Notes: a model not told the origin generated them from the sequence alone. A stretch of DNA of 64,000 nt from Archangium violaceum (GCF_016887565.1 NZ_CP069396.1:11700001-11764000), one strand, 5' to 3'. Numbered from the stretch's first letter, positions 52,975 to 62,743 are shown. Made by a program: numbers and translations.

Positions 52975-55900
52975 TCAGTCCAGCGTGTGCAACGTACGGG
53001 AGGGCAGGTCCGCGCACACGCGGATGCCCACGGTGATGTCGCGCAAGGTCCGCTCGGGCATCTCCCGGTTGGCCAGGCGCGCCGAGGCGGCGGCGAAGTA
53101 GTACGCGCCCCCGCGCGCCACCACCTGGCCGGGCTCCACCGCCGAGTGCGTCCACTCCCAGGCATTTCCGGCCAGGTCGTCCACCCCGAAGGGGCTGCGC
53201 GAGCCGGGATGCGAGCCCACCTCGTCGGGGCCGAAGCCCCCGGGCTCCTTGCCGTAGGTGAGGTCGAAGTTCGCGTCATCCGGAGCCAGTGAGTCTCCGT
53301 GGGGGAACTCGCGGCCATCCTCGCCCCGCGCGGCGCGCTCCCACTCCAGCTCCGTGCACAGGCGGGCACCCGGTACCCGGCCCGTCCGGGACAGCCACGC
53401 CGCGTAGGCCGTCGCGTCCTCGAACGAGATGCCCGTGACGGGGAAGTTCAGCCAGTCCTGCGAGGCACGCCGCTCCCGCTTCGCGTAGCGCAGCTTCTCC
53501 CCGGCCCGGACGGTGTAGGGCACGCCCCCTGGCTGGAAGTGGAGCGTCCACGTGCCCCGCACCCGCTCCAGCCGGAGCATGCCGTGGTAGGTGGTGCTCG
53601 TGCGCGGTGCGCGCAGGGCCCGCTCCGTCGCGGGCAGCGACTCCAGGAACGTCAGCCAGTCCGCGTAGGTCGTCTCCCGGCGGGCGATGAGGAAGCCCGC
53701 CGTCTCCTTCGGGTGCAGCGGCAGGGCGTTGAAGAACCCGCGCACGCTCGCATCCGCCGCGCTGCCGAAGAGCACGCGCCCGGGCGGCACGTAGACGAAG
53801 CCCGTGGGGAGCTCCCCCTCGCGCAGCAGCGGCAGCCGCAGGTGTCTCCGCTCGCCGCGCGCGAGCCGCAGCGGAACGAGCGCGGGCTCGTGGCCCGGGG
53901 CCCACACCCTCAGCCGCCAGTCTCCCGGTGGCACCGCCCTGTCCACCCAGGGCTCCGGCCCGAGTGACACCGGCTCTCCGAGGAGCTCGCGGCCCTCCAC
54001 GTTCCGGGAGACGGGCCGCAGTTCCACCATCGCCCCGGGAGCGGCGATGTCGAGCGTGAGGAGTGAGGGGGCCGTCCAGCGCCGCCAGCGCTCCCCCGTC
54101 GTGTCGTACAGCCGCAGCCGCTGCAGCAGCGCCGGCAGCTCGCTGGTCTCCAGCGACTGCTCGGCGTGGAGGGCGCGCTCGAGGAGGAAGTCGGCCAAGG
54201 CCTCGCGGACATCCTGGCGCATGGGGTCCAACACCAGCGCGTGCTCCAGGTGGTCCCCCGCTTCGTCGAGGTGGCGGTGCAGCACGGCCTCCGCCGTGGC
54301 GGTGCGCGTCCAGGCCGTGTCGCCCTGCTCCTTGCGGCCCGCGTCGTAATGGAGGAGGGCCTCCTCGCGCGCCGAGGCGAAGGTGGCGCGCTCCCTTTGT
54401 ACCCGCTCCATGGTCGTGGCGGCCTCGGCCAGCCAGGCGCGTACCGCCGCGTCCCGCTTCGCCTCCTCGCGCAACCGGAAGCCTCCGTAGACGAGCGCCA
54501 ACGAGAGGACGAATCCCACCGCCAGGGCCTGCCGCATGCGGCGGCTGCGCACCATCGTGCGGCGCGAGGCCTCGAGAAAGGCCAGCTCGCGGCGGGTGAG
54601 CTCGGCGGGGTCGAGCAGGGTGGCCTCGGCCAGCTGCCGCGAGCCCCAGAGGAGGTCACGCACATGGCCCAGGCGCTCCCAGTGCGCGGAGGCGGCCTCC
54701 AGCCGGGCCTGCACCTCGCGGCGCTCGGCGGCCTCGGCCAGCCAGCGCGCCAGCGTCCCCCAGCCGGACAGCAACGCCTCGTGCGCCACCTCATAGGAGG
54801 TGCCGCCCTCCCCTTCCCGGGCCACCAGCAGGCGCGCGCGCACCAGGGCCTCCAGCACCGTGCGGTGGCGCGGGTCGTCCCCCACCAGCTCCCGGTCCGT
54901 CTTGCGCGCCCGGGTGCCGTCCGCGGTGATGAGGCGCAGCAGGACGCCGCGCGCCACCGTCCGCTGGTCCGGCAGCAGACGCGCCACGGTCGCGTCCGCG
55001 TGCTTCGCCAGCGCGCCTCCCACTCCGCCCAACCCGTCCAGCGCCGTCTGGGGGATGAGGCCCGCGGCCACGTCCCGCGCCTCCCACAGCTCGGCCAGCG
55101 CGAACTGCAGCAGCGGCAGCCCGCTCTCGGTGGTGGAGGTGGAGGCCACCAGCGCTTCCACCAGGGCCTCGGACTCGAAGCGCACGCCCGTGGCCCGGGC
55201 CGGACCCACCACGGCCTCGCGAATCTCCTCCGGGCCGAGCGCCCGCAGCAGGTAGAGCGCCCCGGGCACCGCCGCGCCCAGTCCCGGCACCGCCGTCAAC
55301 CGGGTGAGGAAGTCACTGCGGCACGTGGCCAGCAGGCGCACGCCGGACACGCCCTCGGCGAGCCCTCCGAGCGCGAGGCCCGCCTGCGCGGCCTCCGCGT
55401 CGCCCGCCAGCGTCACCAGCTCCTCCATCTGGTCCACGTAGACGACGAGTCCCTCTTCCTGGCGGAGGTGGGCTCGCAACCGGCGCGCGAGGCCCGTGGG
55501 GTCCGCGCGCAGGGAGGCCACCAGCCCCTCCTCGTCCGCGCCCAGCACGGGGGCGAGCGCGGCGGCGAGCGCGGAAGCGGGGCGCCGGCCTGGAACCAGC
55601 CGCACCCCGCGCCAGCGCCGCCCATCCTCCAGCGCGCCGTCGACGACGCGGGGCAGCACTCCCGCCAGGCACAGCGAGGACTTGCCCACCCCGGAGTCAC
55701 CGGCGACGAGCAGGAAGGACTCGGCCCGGAGCCGCTCCAGCACCTCGCGCTGCTCCCGCCGCCGGCCGAAGAAGAGGGCGCGGTGCTCGGCCTCGAAGGC
55801 CTGGAGGCCGCGGTAGGGGTTGCCCTCGGGGACGGCGCCCGCGGCCTCGTCCCGCGAGAGCTGCTCCAGCGCGTCCAGCAGCAGCACGGCGGAGGCGTAG

Positions 55901-56793
55901 CGCTCCTCGGGGGCGCGGCGCAGGCAGCGGTCCACCACGGCGGCGAAGTCCGGGTCCACCCCCGGGGCAACCTCGGCCAGGGGCCGCGCGTCCCGGTGGG
56001 CAATCACCACCGAGAGCTCCCTCAAGGGCACGTTGCGGAAGGGCCCGCTGCCGGCGCACAGCTCGTAGAGCACCAGTCCCAGCGAGTACACGTCGCTGCG
56101 GGTCGTGAGCTCCCCGCCCGCCCAGGCCTCCGGGGACATGAAATAAGGAGTGCCCACCAGCATGCCTTCCGGCAGCGACGGCAGGTCCACCCCATCGAGC
56201 GAGCCCGCCAGGGCATCCGGGTCCAGGTCGGGCAGGAGGGGAAGGCCGGCTCCGGCCTCGGCGAGCGCGGAGTCCCCCGGCACGGGCGCCTCCGGGTCCA
56301 GCAACTTGGCCAGGCCGAAGTCCAGCAGCTTCACCTCGCCGGTCTCGGTGAGGATGGCGTTGCCCGGCTTGATGTCGCGGTGCAGCACCCCGCGCCGGTG
56401 CGCGGCGCCGAGTCCCCGCGCCAGCTGCTTGCCGAGCTCCAGCACGCGCTCCCAGGGCAGGGGCCTCGGCAAACGGTCCAGGGTGGTGCCGCGAACGAAC
56501 TCGGAGATGAGGTAGGGGTGGTTCTCCAGCTGCCCCACCCGGTAGAGGGTGACGACATTCGGGTGCTGGACACGCGCCGCGGCCCGGGCCTCCACCAGGA
56601 AGCGGGTGAGCGCGCCAGCGTCCAGCGCCCGGACGAACTTCACCGCCACCGGCCGGTCGAGCAGCGTGTCGCGGGCCAGATACACGCGTCCCGTGGCCCC
56701 ATGGCCCAGGAGGCGCATCAGGCGGTATTCGTCGAACGCCTCGGGTGGAGTCCACCCGTCGACATTGGACCTGGAAGCAGGCGAGGAGCCCAC
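52975..56793 (-). CDS. Ser/Thr kinase - nSTAND ATPase - FGE-like fusion protein
   Basis: 1272 residues from GTG 56793. Kinase domain 24-312: Gly-rich GHGATGRV, Lys52, HRDIKPGN (Asp140), DFG (158-160), SPEAW. nSTAND-type P-loop ATPase about 325-690: Walker A AGDSGVGKSS (364-373) and Walker B VVYVDQMEEL (450-459). One membrane helix at about 757-773, then a helical spacer and a PEGA-like beta region (~930-990). An FGE-sulfatase (SUMF1-type) domain spans about 998-1262 with GISFEDATAYAAWLS, LCTELEWERAARG, GNAWEWTHS and GGAYY. The Cys residues used for copper in active formylglycine-generating enzymes are absent (RGGAYYFAAASARLANR), so this domain is probably only a binding module. Confidence 0.88.
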   Translation of the reverse strand: MGSSPASRSNVDGWTPPEAFDEYRLMRLLGHGATGRVYLARDTLLDRPVAVKFVRALDAGALTRFLVEARAAARVQHPNVVTLYRVGQLENHPYLISEFVRGTTLDRLPRPLPWERVLELGKQLARGLGAAHRRGVLHRDIKPGNAILTETGEVKLLDFGLAKLLDPEAPVPGDSALAEAGAGLPLLPDLDPDALAGSLDGVDLPSLPEGMLVGTPYFMSPEAWAGGELTTRSDVYSLGLVLYELCAGSGPFRNVPLRELSVVIAHRDARPLAEVAPGVDPDFAAVVDRCLRRAPEERYASAVLLLDALEQLSRDEAAGAVPEGNPYRGLQAFEAEHRALFFGRRREQREVLERLRAESFLLVAGDSGVGKSSLCLAGVLPRVVDGALEDGRRWRGVRLVPGRRPASALAAALAPVLGADEEGLVASLRADPTGLARRLRAHLRQEEGLVVYVDQMEELVTLAGDAEAAQAGLALGGLAEGVSGVRLLATCRSDFLTRLTAVPGLGAAVPGALYLLRALGPEEIREAVVGPARATGVRFESEALVEALVASTSTTESGLPLLQFALAELWEARDVAAGLIPQTALDGLGGVGGALAKHADATVARLLPDQRTVARGVLLRLITADGTRARKTDRELVGDDPRHRTVLEALVRARLLVAREGEGGTSYEVAHEALLSGWGTLARWLAEAAERREVQARLEAASAHWERLGHVRDLLWGSRQLAEATLLDPAELTRRELAFLEASRRTMVRSRRMRQALAVGFVLSLALVYGGFRLREEAKRDAAVRAWLAEAATTMERVQRERATFASAREEALLHYDAGRKEQGDTAWTRTATAEAVLHRHLDEAGDHLEHALVLDPMRQDVREALADFLLERALHAEQSLETSELPALLQRLRLYDTTGERWRRWTAPSLLTLDIAAPGAMVELRPVSRNVEGRELLGEPVSLGPEPWVDRAVPPGDWRLRVWAPGHEPALVPLRLARGERRHLRLPLLREGELPTGFVYVPPGRVLFGSAADASVRGFFNALPLHPKETAGFLIARRETTYADWLTFLESLPATERALRAPRTSTTYHGMLRLERVRGTWTLHFQPGGVPYTVRAGEKLRYAKRERRASQDWLNFPVTGISFEDATAYAAWLSRTGRVPGARLCTELEWERAARGEDGREFPHGDSLAPDDANFDLTYGKEPGGFGPDEVGSHPGSRSPFGVDDLAGNAWEWTHSAVEPGQVVARGGAYYFAAASARLANREMPERTLRDITVGIRVCADLPSRTLHTLD

Positions 56794-56838
56794 GGGGAGG
56801 ACCTGACGTACGGGAACGCGAGGGAACCGGACGACGGG

Positions 56839-57297
56839 CTAGGGGCTGCTCTTGGGCTTGCTGGGTTTGAGCATCCGGCGGATGCGGTCCTCGAGGTCCT
56901 GCGGCAGGCACGGCTTGGCGACGAACTCGTCCGCGCCCGCCTGCCGGGCCTGCTCGGCGTTGCCGGCGAGCACGTGGCCGCTGAGCGCCATGACTGGAAT
57001 GTTGCGGGTACGTAGGTCCTGTTTGAGCCGCCGCGTGGCCTCCCAGCCGTCCATCACCGGCAGCGACAGGTCCATCAGGATGATGTCCGGGGGAGCGCCC
57101 TGGGCCTTCTCCACGGCCTCCACGCCGTTGCGGGCCACATCTACCTGAAACCCGACATATGCGAGGTACTCCGCATACATCTCGCGGGCATCATCGAAGT
57201 CGTCGACGACGAGCACGCGCTTGGGCTCGACCGTCTCAGCCGGCCTGGCGCTGTCGTCCGTCGTGATTTCGAGGGTTTGCGTGGGCGGTACGGTCAT
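56839..57297 (-). CDS. Single-domain response regulator
   Basis: 152 residues from ATG 57297; an in-frame extension to 57429 lacks coding character. A ~30-residue disordered N terminus precedes a complete receiver domain: acidic pair VVDDFDD, phospho-acceptor Asp in IILMDLSLPVMDGW, Ser in ALSGH, and Lys in EFVAKPC. No output domain, so it acts by protein interaction or as part of a phosphorelay. It is directly upstream (45 bases) of the kinase-nSTAND-FGE gene in the same direction, so the two are probably expressed together. Confidence 0.9.
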   Translation of the reverse strand: MTVPPTQTLEITTDDSARPAETVEPKRVLVVDDFDDAREMYAEYLAYVGFQVDVARNGVEAVEKAQGAPPDIILMDLSLPVMDGWEATRRLKQDLRTRNIPVMALSGHVLAGNAEQARQAGADEFVAKPCLPQDLEDRIRRMLKPSKPKSSP

Positions 57298-57446
57298 GGC
57301 GCGGGGCCCTCGTCCAGGGTGGGAACGCCGCCCCATGCTATGCACGGCCCCGTGGATGTGCTCGTCCCCGCCAGGGTCCGGAGGCTCCCGGGCCCACAAA
57401 ACCTGTCGGACCCCGGACACTTCACTCACAGCGTTGATGACTTGGG

Positions 57447-57477
57447 AAACCCGGGCGGCGCACTCCCGCCCGGGTTT
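57447..57477 (-). terminator. Intrinsic terminator of the 57489 gene
   Basis: Perfect 12-bp stem AAACCCGGGCGG/CCGCCCGGGTTT with a 7-base loop, 11 bases past the stop codon on the leftward strand, with the stem itself ending TTT. Strong hairpin with only a short T-run. Confidence 0.75.
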
Positions 57478-57488
57478 GGACCGCGGGA

Positions 57489-59153
57489 CTACGGCGCCTT
57501 GGTGAGGGCGGCTTCCACGACCGTGGTCGAGGGGATGGGGGCGCCCCAGGAGGTCTCGTAGTAGCTCGCCGGGTCCAGCGACTGGAACCTGGCGAAGTCA
57601 ATCTTCACCCGGGCGCTGGTGGTGCTGGGGTTGATCGGCGGCAACGTCGTCGCGGAGGCGTAGGTGAAGAAGAACCGGCTCGTGGCGTCGTTGAAGTTGG
57701 TGATGTCGATCGGGTACTTCGTGGCCGCCTCCCCGGCACAGCCGGCGTTGGGGGGAGGAGCCCTCGTCACCTTGAAGATCTGCGAGGTCGTCGTTCCCGT
57801 GATGACAACGGCATCGAGCAGCTCAAGAGACGAGAGCACGAGCTGATTGAAGGTGAGCAGGACGCATTCACCCGAGTCCAGCACCCCCGCGGTGTTGCCG
57901 GTCACGGTCGTATCCCTGAACGCGGCGCTCACGAGCTGGGCGGGCCTGGGCGTCTTCGGGTCGCCGCTGATGAAGAAGCCCTTCCAGGTCTTGGCGGTGC
58001 CGTCATACGCCGAGGTGGCGCGCAGGATGAGGTTGTATTCCTGCCCCTCCCGGATGACGGAAGCCGCGGGCGTGAGCGTGTAGGAATCTCCCGTGACGCT
58101 CGGCGTGACGACGAGGTCCAGCTTCTCCTGGCCGTACTCGTCCGTCAGGATGGCCAGCAGCGAGTCCTTCGCCACGGGCTGGGTGAAGCTGATGAAGATG
58201 GACTCGCCGGAGCGCAGGAGGTTGCGCATCGGCCTCTTCGCCTCGGCCTTCTTCGCGGCATCGGTGAGCGTGGCGAAGTTCAGGCTGGGGACGTTGGTGG
58301 CCAGGATGCCGAAGCCGGCGGGCTGGTCGGGGTTGCTCGGGTCGCCGGCGTCGGTGCGCGGCGCGGGCAGTTGGATGAGCTGCGAGCCGCCATACGCCAT
58401 CAGGGTCGAGGCATCGATCTTCCGGGCATAGCCGCCCGCGTCGAAAATGCCATCGGTGTTCAGGTCGATGGGGTCCACCCAGAGGCGGTACCCCCCCGCC
58501 GCGGCCCCGGTGCCACCGATGCGCGCCAGCTCCGCCGGCGCGGGGACGCGCTCGAAGGTGACGACCCCCAAGGCATCCGCCTGGGCCATGACCACCACCG
58601 AGCTCACGGCCGTCGTCGCGGTGCCATTGACGGAGATGATCCCGGCGGGAGTGGCCTCGAGGTACGCCTGGGCGCCCGCGGCGGGACGGCCCGAGGGCGT
58701 GACGAGCGTGAAGCGCACGGTGCTGTTGGTCTCGGTGAGGGAGACGGCGCCGATGTTCGCGTTGCCGTTGTTGATGGGGATGTTGCCCGCGCTGGACGGC
58801 ACGATGGCGCTGGTGCGCAGCGTGGCGTAGCCCGGCTTGCTGATCGTCAGCAGCACGTTGGAGCCAGCCGGCACGTTGGTGAACATGAAGTTGCCCGAGG
58901 CGTCCGTCGTGGCCGTGACCGGCTTGTCCGTCGTCGCGCTCCCGATGGTCATCCCCACCGAGACGCCCGAGAGCGGCTCCATCCGGGTGGTCAACACCTG
59001 ACCGGAGACCGTCCCCTTCGGGTTGGCCGGAGCCACCACCGACACCGTATCCGGCTCGCGGACACCATCGACGATGCCGTCTTGGTCCGCGTCCTCAGGA
59101 CCGTTGCAGCCAATCACCAGGAGCGGCAGCACGACTGCCCAATGCTTCTTCAT
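57489..59153 (-). CDS. Secreted lipoprotein with carboxypeptidase-regulatory-like domain
   Basis: 554 residues from ATG 59153, preceded by AAGGTGG. Lipobox LLVIGC (Cys16), then a calcium-type DADQDGIVDG loop, a carboxypeptidase-regulatory-like beta-sandwich at about 45-135 (GTVSGQVLTTRMEPLSGVSV ... DASGNFMFTNVPAGSNVLLTISKPGYA), and a second DLNTDGIFD loop near 245. The C-terminal half has Big/invasin-like strands. No catalytic motif. Probably a surface-anchored structural or binding protein. Ends at the good hairpin at 57447. Confidence 0.85.
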   Translation of the reverse strand: MKKHWAVVLPLLVIGCNGPEDADQDGIVDGVREPDTVSVVAPANPKGTVSGQVLTTRMEPLSGVSVGMTIGSATTDKPVTATTDASGNFMFTNVPAGSNVLLTISKPGYATLRTSAIVPSSAGNIPINNGNANIGAVSLTETNSTVRFTLVTPSGRPAAGAQAYLEATPAGIISVNGTATTAVSSVVVMAQADALGVVTFERVPAPAELARIGGTGAAAGGYRLWVDPIDLNTDGIFDAGGYARKIDASTLMAYGGSQLIQLPAPRTDAGDPSNPDQPAGFGILATNVPSLNFATLTDAAKKAEAKRPMRNLLRSGESIFISFTQPVAKDSLLAILTDEYGQEKLDLVVTPSVTGDSYTLTPAASVIREGQEYNLILRATSAYDGTAKTWKGFFISGDPKTPRPAQLVSAAFRDTTVTGNTAGVLDSGECVLLTFNQLVLSSLELLDAVVITGTTTSQIFKVTRAPPPNAGCAGEAATKYPIDITNFNDATSRFFFTYASATTLPPINPSTTSARVKIDFARFQSLDPASYYETSWGAPIPSTTVVEAALTKAP

Positions 59154-59313
59154 CTTCCCACCTTGAATGCTTGGAGTGTCAGCCCTTGCACAGCGGCGGG
59201 ACGACACTCTCCGAGCCGGGCCGCCTGCGTCAAGCAGGGGACGGTGGGAGCACCCAGGACGGACATTTCCGGGGAGGCACCCGGGCTCCCCGGACGCTGC
59301 TAGCGTGCGCGCC

Positions 59314-59763
59314 ATGAGCGACGTGGATGTGAACGACCCCTGTCTCGGCTGCGCCATCGTGAGGGGAGCCACCCGGCCCGTGGGGGGAGTACTCGCCCGC
59401 TCGGCCGGACTGGTGCTCCATGGCGTGGCCTCGCCGAGTCCGGTACCCGGCTGGGTCGTGCTCACCAGTGCGAGGCACGCACGCGCATTGTATGACCTGG
59501 ACGACGAGGCGGCGCGCGAGCTGGGCCCCTTCGCCGCGCGGGTGATGCGGGCCCAGCGCGAGGTGCTCGGCGCCGAGCACGCCTACGCCTTCGCCATCGG
59601 AGACGTGCTGCGCCACTTCCACCTGCACCTGGTGCCCCGCTACCGGGACACGCCCCAGCGCCTCTGGGGACGGGGGGCCTTCGACGCGACCCCCGGGGAC
59701 TGGCGCCCGGAGGCGGAGCTGGAGACCGCGGCCAGGGCCCTGGCGGCAGCGCTGGGCGGGTGA
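59314..59763 (+). CDS. HIT-family nucleotide hydrolase/transferase
   Basis: 149 residues from ATG 59314. Histidine-triad motif HFHLHLVPR (consensus His-phi-His-phi-His-phi-phi), with an N-terminal Cys pair (PCLGCAIV) like the zinc-binding pair of many HIT proteins. Cytoplasmic; family members hydrolyse nucleoside phosphoramidates or dinucleoside polyphosphates. Divergent from the secreted lipoprotein gene by 160 bases. Confidence 0.9.
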   Translation: MSDVDVNDPCLGCAIVRGATRPVGGVLARSAGLVLHGVASPSPVPGWVVLTSARHARALYDLDDEAARELGPFAARVMRAQREVLGAEHAYAFAIGDVLRHFHLHLVPRYRDTPQRLWGRGAFDATPGDWRPEAELETAARALAAALGG

Positions 59764-59857
59764 GCGGACGGGCCCTCCTCGCGCCCGGCGCCTGCCCACT
59801 CACGCCGTGCGACCCCCACTGTCCGCCCGTGGACCTCGCCATCCCTCGCGGTGAAGA

Positions 59858-62740
59858 ATGGCGGCGCCCATGCGCGCGCTCCGTCTCGGGACCCTCGTCC
59901 TCACACTCCTGCTCACGCCCGCCACCTCCCTGGCCAACAACACCGCGGACGAGGCGGACGTGACGTTCGAGGTCGGCAACGAGGCCTACGCCCGGGGACA
60001 GTACGTCGAGGCCCTGCGCTCCTACTTCACCAGCTACCGCCTCGTCCCCAACCGCAACGTCCTCTTCAACATCGCCCGCTGCTACGAGGCGCTCACCCGC
60101 TACAACGAGGCCTACCGCTACTACAACGACCTGGCCCAGGAGAGCCTCCCCCACGCCGACGAGGCCGAGGTGCAGCGGGCCCTGGAGCGGCTGCGTCCCA
60201 AGGTGGCCCTGGTGCGCGTCACCACCGACCCCCCGGGCGCCGAGGTGTTCGTGGACCGCGAGGACCTCGGCATCCGCGGCCTCTCGCCCCAGACGCTCGC
60301 GCTGACGCCCGGCACGCACAAGGTGATGGTGCGCAAGCAGGGCTACCGCCCCACGGAGCAGTCCATCTCCGTGGTGCGGGGACACTCCGTGGCGCAACCC
60401 TTCGAGCTGGAGCTCATCACCGGCAGGGTGGAGCTCACCGGCACGCCCGAGGGCGCGGAGGTGCGTGAAACCCCGGACGGCCCCGTGGTGGGGCGGGTCC
60501 CCGGGGCGCTGAGCTTCACTCCCGGTCAGCATGTGTTGCACGTGCGCGCGCCCGGCCACACCCCGGCCCAGCTGCTGGTGGACGTGCCCGCCGACGGCAC
60601 CGTCTCCCTCCAGGTGGCCCTGCGCCCGCAGGAGAAGCCCACCGGGCGCCTCATCATCACCGCCAACCGCGACAACGCCACCGTGCGTCTGGACGGCCAC
60701 CCCGCCGGCTTCACCCCCACCGTCGTCACCCTCACCGAGGGCGAGCACACCCTGGAGGTGGAGAGCCGGGACGTGCGCCCCCTGCGCCAGCAGGTGACGG
60801 TGGTCGCCGACCAGGAGACGCGCATCCACGCGGACCTGCGCTACGAGCCTCCTCCGGTGCGCGCCGCGTCCAAGAACCTGCTCTCCGTGGACGAGGCCCC
60901 CGCCTCCATCACCGTCCTCACCCAGGAAGAGCTGCGCGCCTTCGGCTACACCACGCTCGCCGAGGCCCTGGCCGCCGTGCGCGGCTTCTTCATCTCCAAC
61001 GACCGCTCGTACACGTACCTGGGCGTGCGCGGCTTCGCGCCTCCGGGAGACCTCAATACCCGCGTCCTCATCCTCTGGGACGGCCACTCCGTCAACGACG
61101 TATGGGCCGGCCAGGGCTACTCGGCACGCGACCTGGTGGTGGACCTGGAGGAGGTGGACCGCATCGAGGTGGTGCGCGGCCCGGGCAGCGCCCTCTACGG
61201 CACGGGCGCCTTCTTCGCCGTCATCAACGTGGTGCCGCGCGACTCGCTGGGCATGGAGCGGAAGGTGGAGGCGACGGCCGCGGTGGGGGCGCTGGGAACC
61301 ACGCGGCTGCACGCCACCGCGGCGTGGGATGACGGGCAAGACAAGTCGGTGCTGCTCTCCATCGCGGGGCTGAACATGCAGGGCGCGGAGACGACCCGGA
61401 TGGGCGAGGGTTTCCCGGTGGTGGAGGGGATGGACACGGAGCGCGGTGTCACGACTTCGGTGCGGGCCCGCTTCGGCGGCCTCACCCTCCAGGCCCAGCA
61501 CCACTGGCGAACGAAGGAGGTCCCCACCGGCGCCTTCGGCACGGAGCTGGGCATCGACGGCACCCGCGTGGAGGACCTCCGCGCCTTCGTCGAGGCGCGC
61601 TACGAGAAGAAGCTGAACGAACGCATGAGCCTGTCCCTGCGCGGCTCCTACGACGCCAGCCGCTACCGCGGGTACTGGATGTACGAACAGCCGGAAGGCG
61701 GCGGCATGCGGCGCGACACGGACGCGGGCCGCGCGGACTGGGTCTCCGCCGAGGCCCGCTTCCTCGCCCAACTCTTCAAGGGCAACCGCCTCACCGTGGG
61801 ACTGGAGGGCCAGGGCCAGCTGCGCGTGGAGCAGGAGAGCTTCGGCCCCGAGGGCGAGGCGCCCATGCCCGGCCGGCAACGCGTGCTGCTCTCCGCCTAC
61901 GTGCTGGACGAGTGGCGCCCGCACCCGAGGCTGAGCATCTCGGCGGGCCTGCGCCTGGACAAGTACCTCGACCTGGACACCACGCCCCTCACCCCGCGCC
62001 TGGCCGTCATTGGCCGCCCCTATGACAAGGGCCTCACCAAGCTGGTGATCGGCCGCGCCTTCCGCGCCCCCAATGTCTACGAGCTCGACTACCAGGACTA
62101 CGGCTTCACCCAGCGCGCCGCTGGCTCGCTGGAGCCGGAGACCATCACCACCTATGAGCTCGAGCACTCGCACGACCTGACGAACGAGCTGCGCCTCACC
62201 GTGGCGGCCTACGACAACCGCATCTCCAACCTCGTGGTGCTGGAGACGGAGGACGGACCAGCGCGGTGCGGCAACCCGCTCGGCACCGAGGAGTGCATCA
62301 TCTTCCAGAACCGTCCCGGCGAGATACGCGCCCTGGGCGCCGAGGCCAGCCTGCGCTGGCAGCCGGGGCGCTACCTGATGGTGGACTTGAACTACTCCTT
62401 CGTCACCCTGAGCAAGGCCTCGGAGGAGGTGGCCGCCGCCGTGCCCGCGCACCTGGCCTCCGGACGGCTGCTGCTGCCCCTGGGCAATGGCGACGTGCGC
62501 CTGTCCACCCAGGCCACCTACCAGAGTGCCCGCGGCAGCAGGACGGAGGGTGCCGACCGCGGCGAGGCCCTGCTCATCAACGTGGGCTTCTCCGGCGAGT
62601 TGCCACACCTGCGCTACTTCGCCGGCGTGCAGAACCTCCTCGACGCGCGCTACGCCCTGCCGCTCGGGAGCGAACGCGCCGCCGCCCCCGTGCCCCAGTA
62701 CGGGCGCACCTTCACGCTGCAGCTCACCGGCGACTTCTGA
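59858..62740 (+). CDS. Chimeric TonB-dependent receptor with TPR and three PEGA domains
   Basis: 960 residues from ATG 59858 (GGTGAAG upstream; ATG 59870 is an alternative). Sec signal 1-26. TPR-like helices about 33-110, PEGA domains at about 117-187, 188-256 and 262-328 (AEVFVDREDLGIRGLSP, GAEVRETPDGPVVGRVP, ATVRLDGHPAGFTPT), then a plug domain (335-455: VDEAPASITVLTQEELRAFGY, YLGVRGF, EVVRGPGSALYGTGAFFAVINV) and a barrel to Phe960. PEGA domains are usually found in surface-layer and peptidoglycan-linked proteins, not fused to receptors. Ligand unknown. Convergent with the window-edge gene (three-base gap). Confidence 0.88.
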   Translation: MAAPMRALRLGTLVLTLLLTPATSLANNTADEADVTFEVGNEAYARGQYVEALRSYFTSYRLVPNRNVLFNIARCYEALTRYNEAYRYYNDLAQESLPHADEAEVQRALERLRPKVALVRVTTDPPGAEVFVDREDLGIRGLSPQTLALTPGTHKVMVRKQGYRPTEQSISVVRGHSVAQPFELELITGRVELTGTPEGAEVRETPDGPVVGRVPGALSFTPGQHVLHVRAPGHTPAQLLVDVPADGTVSLQVALRPQEKPTGRLIITANRDNATVRLDGHPAGFTPTVVTLTEGEHTLEVESRDVRPLRQQVTVVADQETRIHADLRYEPPPVRAASKNLLSVDEAPASITVLTQEELRAFGYTTLAEALAAVRGFFISNDRSYTYLGVRGFAPPGDLNTRVLILWDGHSVNDVWAGQGYSARDLVVDLEEVDRIEVVRGPGSALYGTGAFFAVINVVPRDSLGMERKVEATAAVGALGTTRLHATAAWDDGQDKSVLLSIAGLNMQGAETTRMGEGFPVVEGMDTERGVTTSVRARFGGLTLQAQHHWRTKEVPTGAFGTELGIDGTRVEDLRAFVEARYEKKLNERMSLSLRGSYDASRYRGYWMYEQPEGGGMRRDTDAGRADWVSAEARFLAQLFKGNRLTVGLEGQGQLRVEQESFGPEGEAPMPGRQRVLLSAYVLDEWRPHPRLSISAGLRLDKYLDLDTTPLTPRLAVIGRPYDKGLTKLVIGRAFRAPNVYELDYQDYGFTQRAAGSLEPETITTYELEHSHDLTNELRLTVAAYDNRISNLVVLETEDGPARCGNPLGTEECIIFQNRPGEIRALGAEASLRWQPGRYLMVDLNYSFVTLSKASEEVAAAVPAHLASGRLLLPLGNGDVRLSTQATYQSARGSRTEGADRGEALLINVGFSGELPHLRYFAGVQNLLDARYALPLGSERAAAPVPQYGRTFTLQLTGDF

Positions 62741-62743
62741 GGC

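Noticed and set aside
59462-62608. 1048-residue leftward frame across the PEGA-receptor
   Set aside because: Shadow of the receptor gene: repetitive His/Gly/Gln composition, while the rightward frame has signal peptide, PEGA, plug and barrel.
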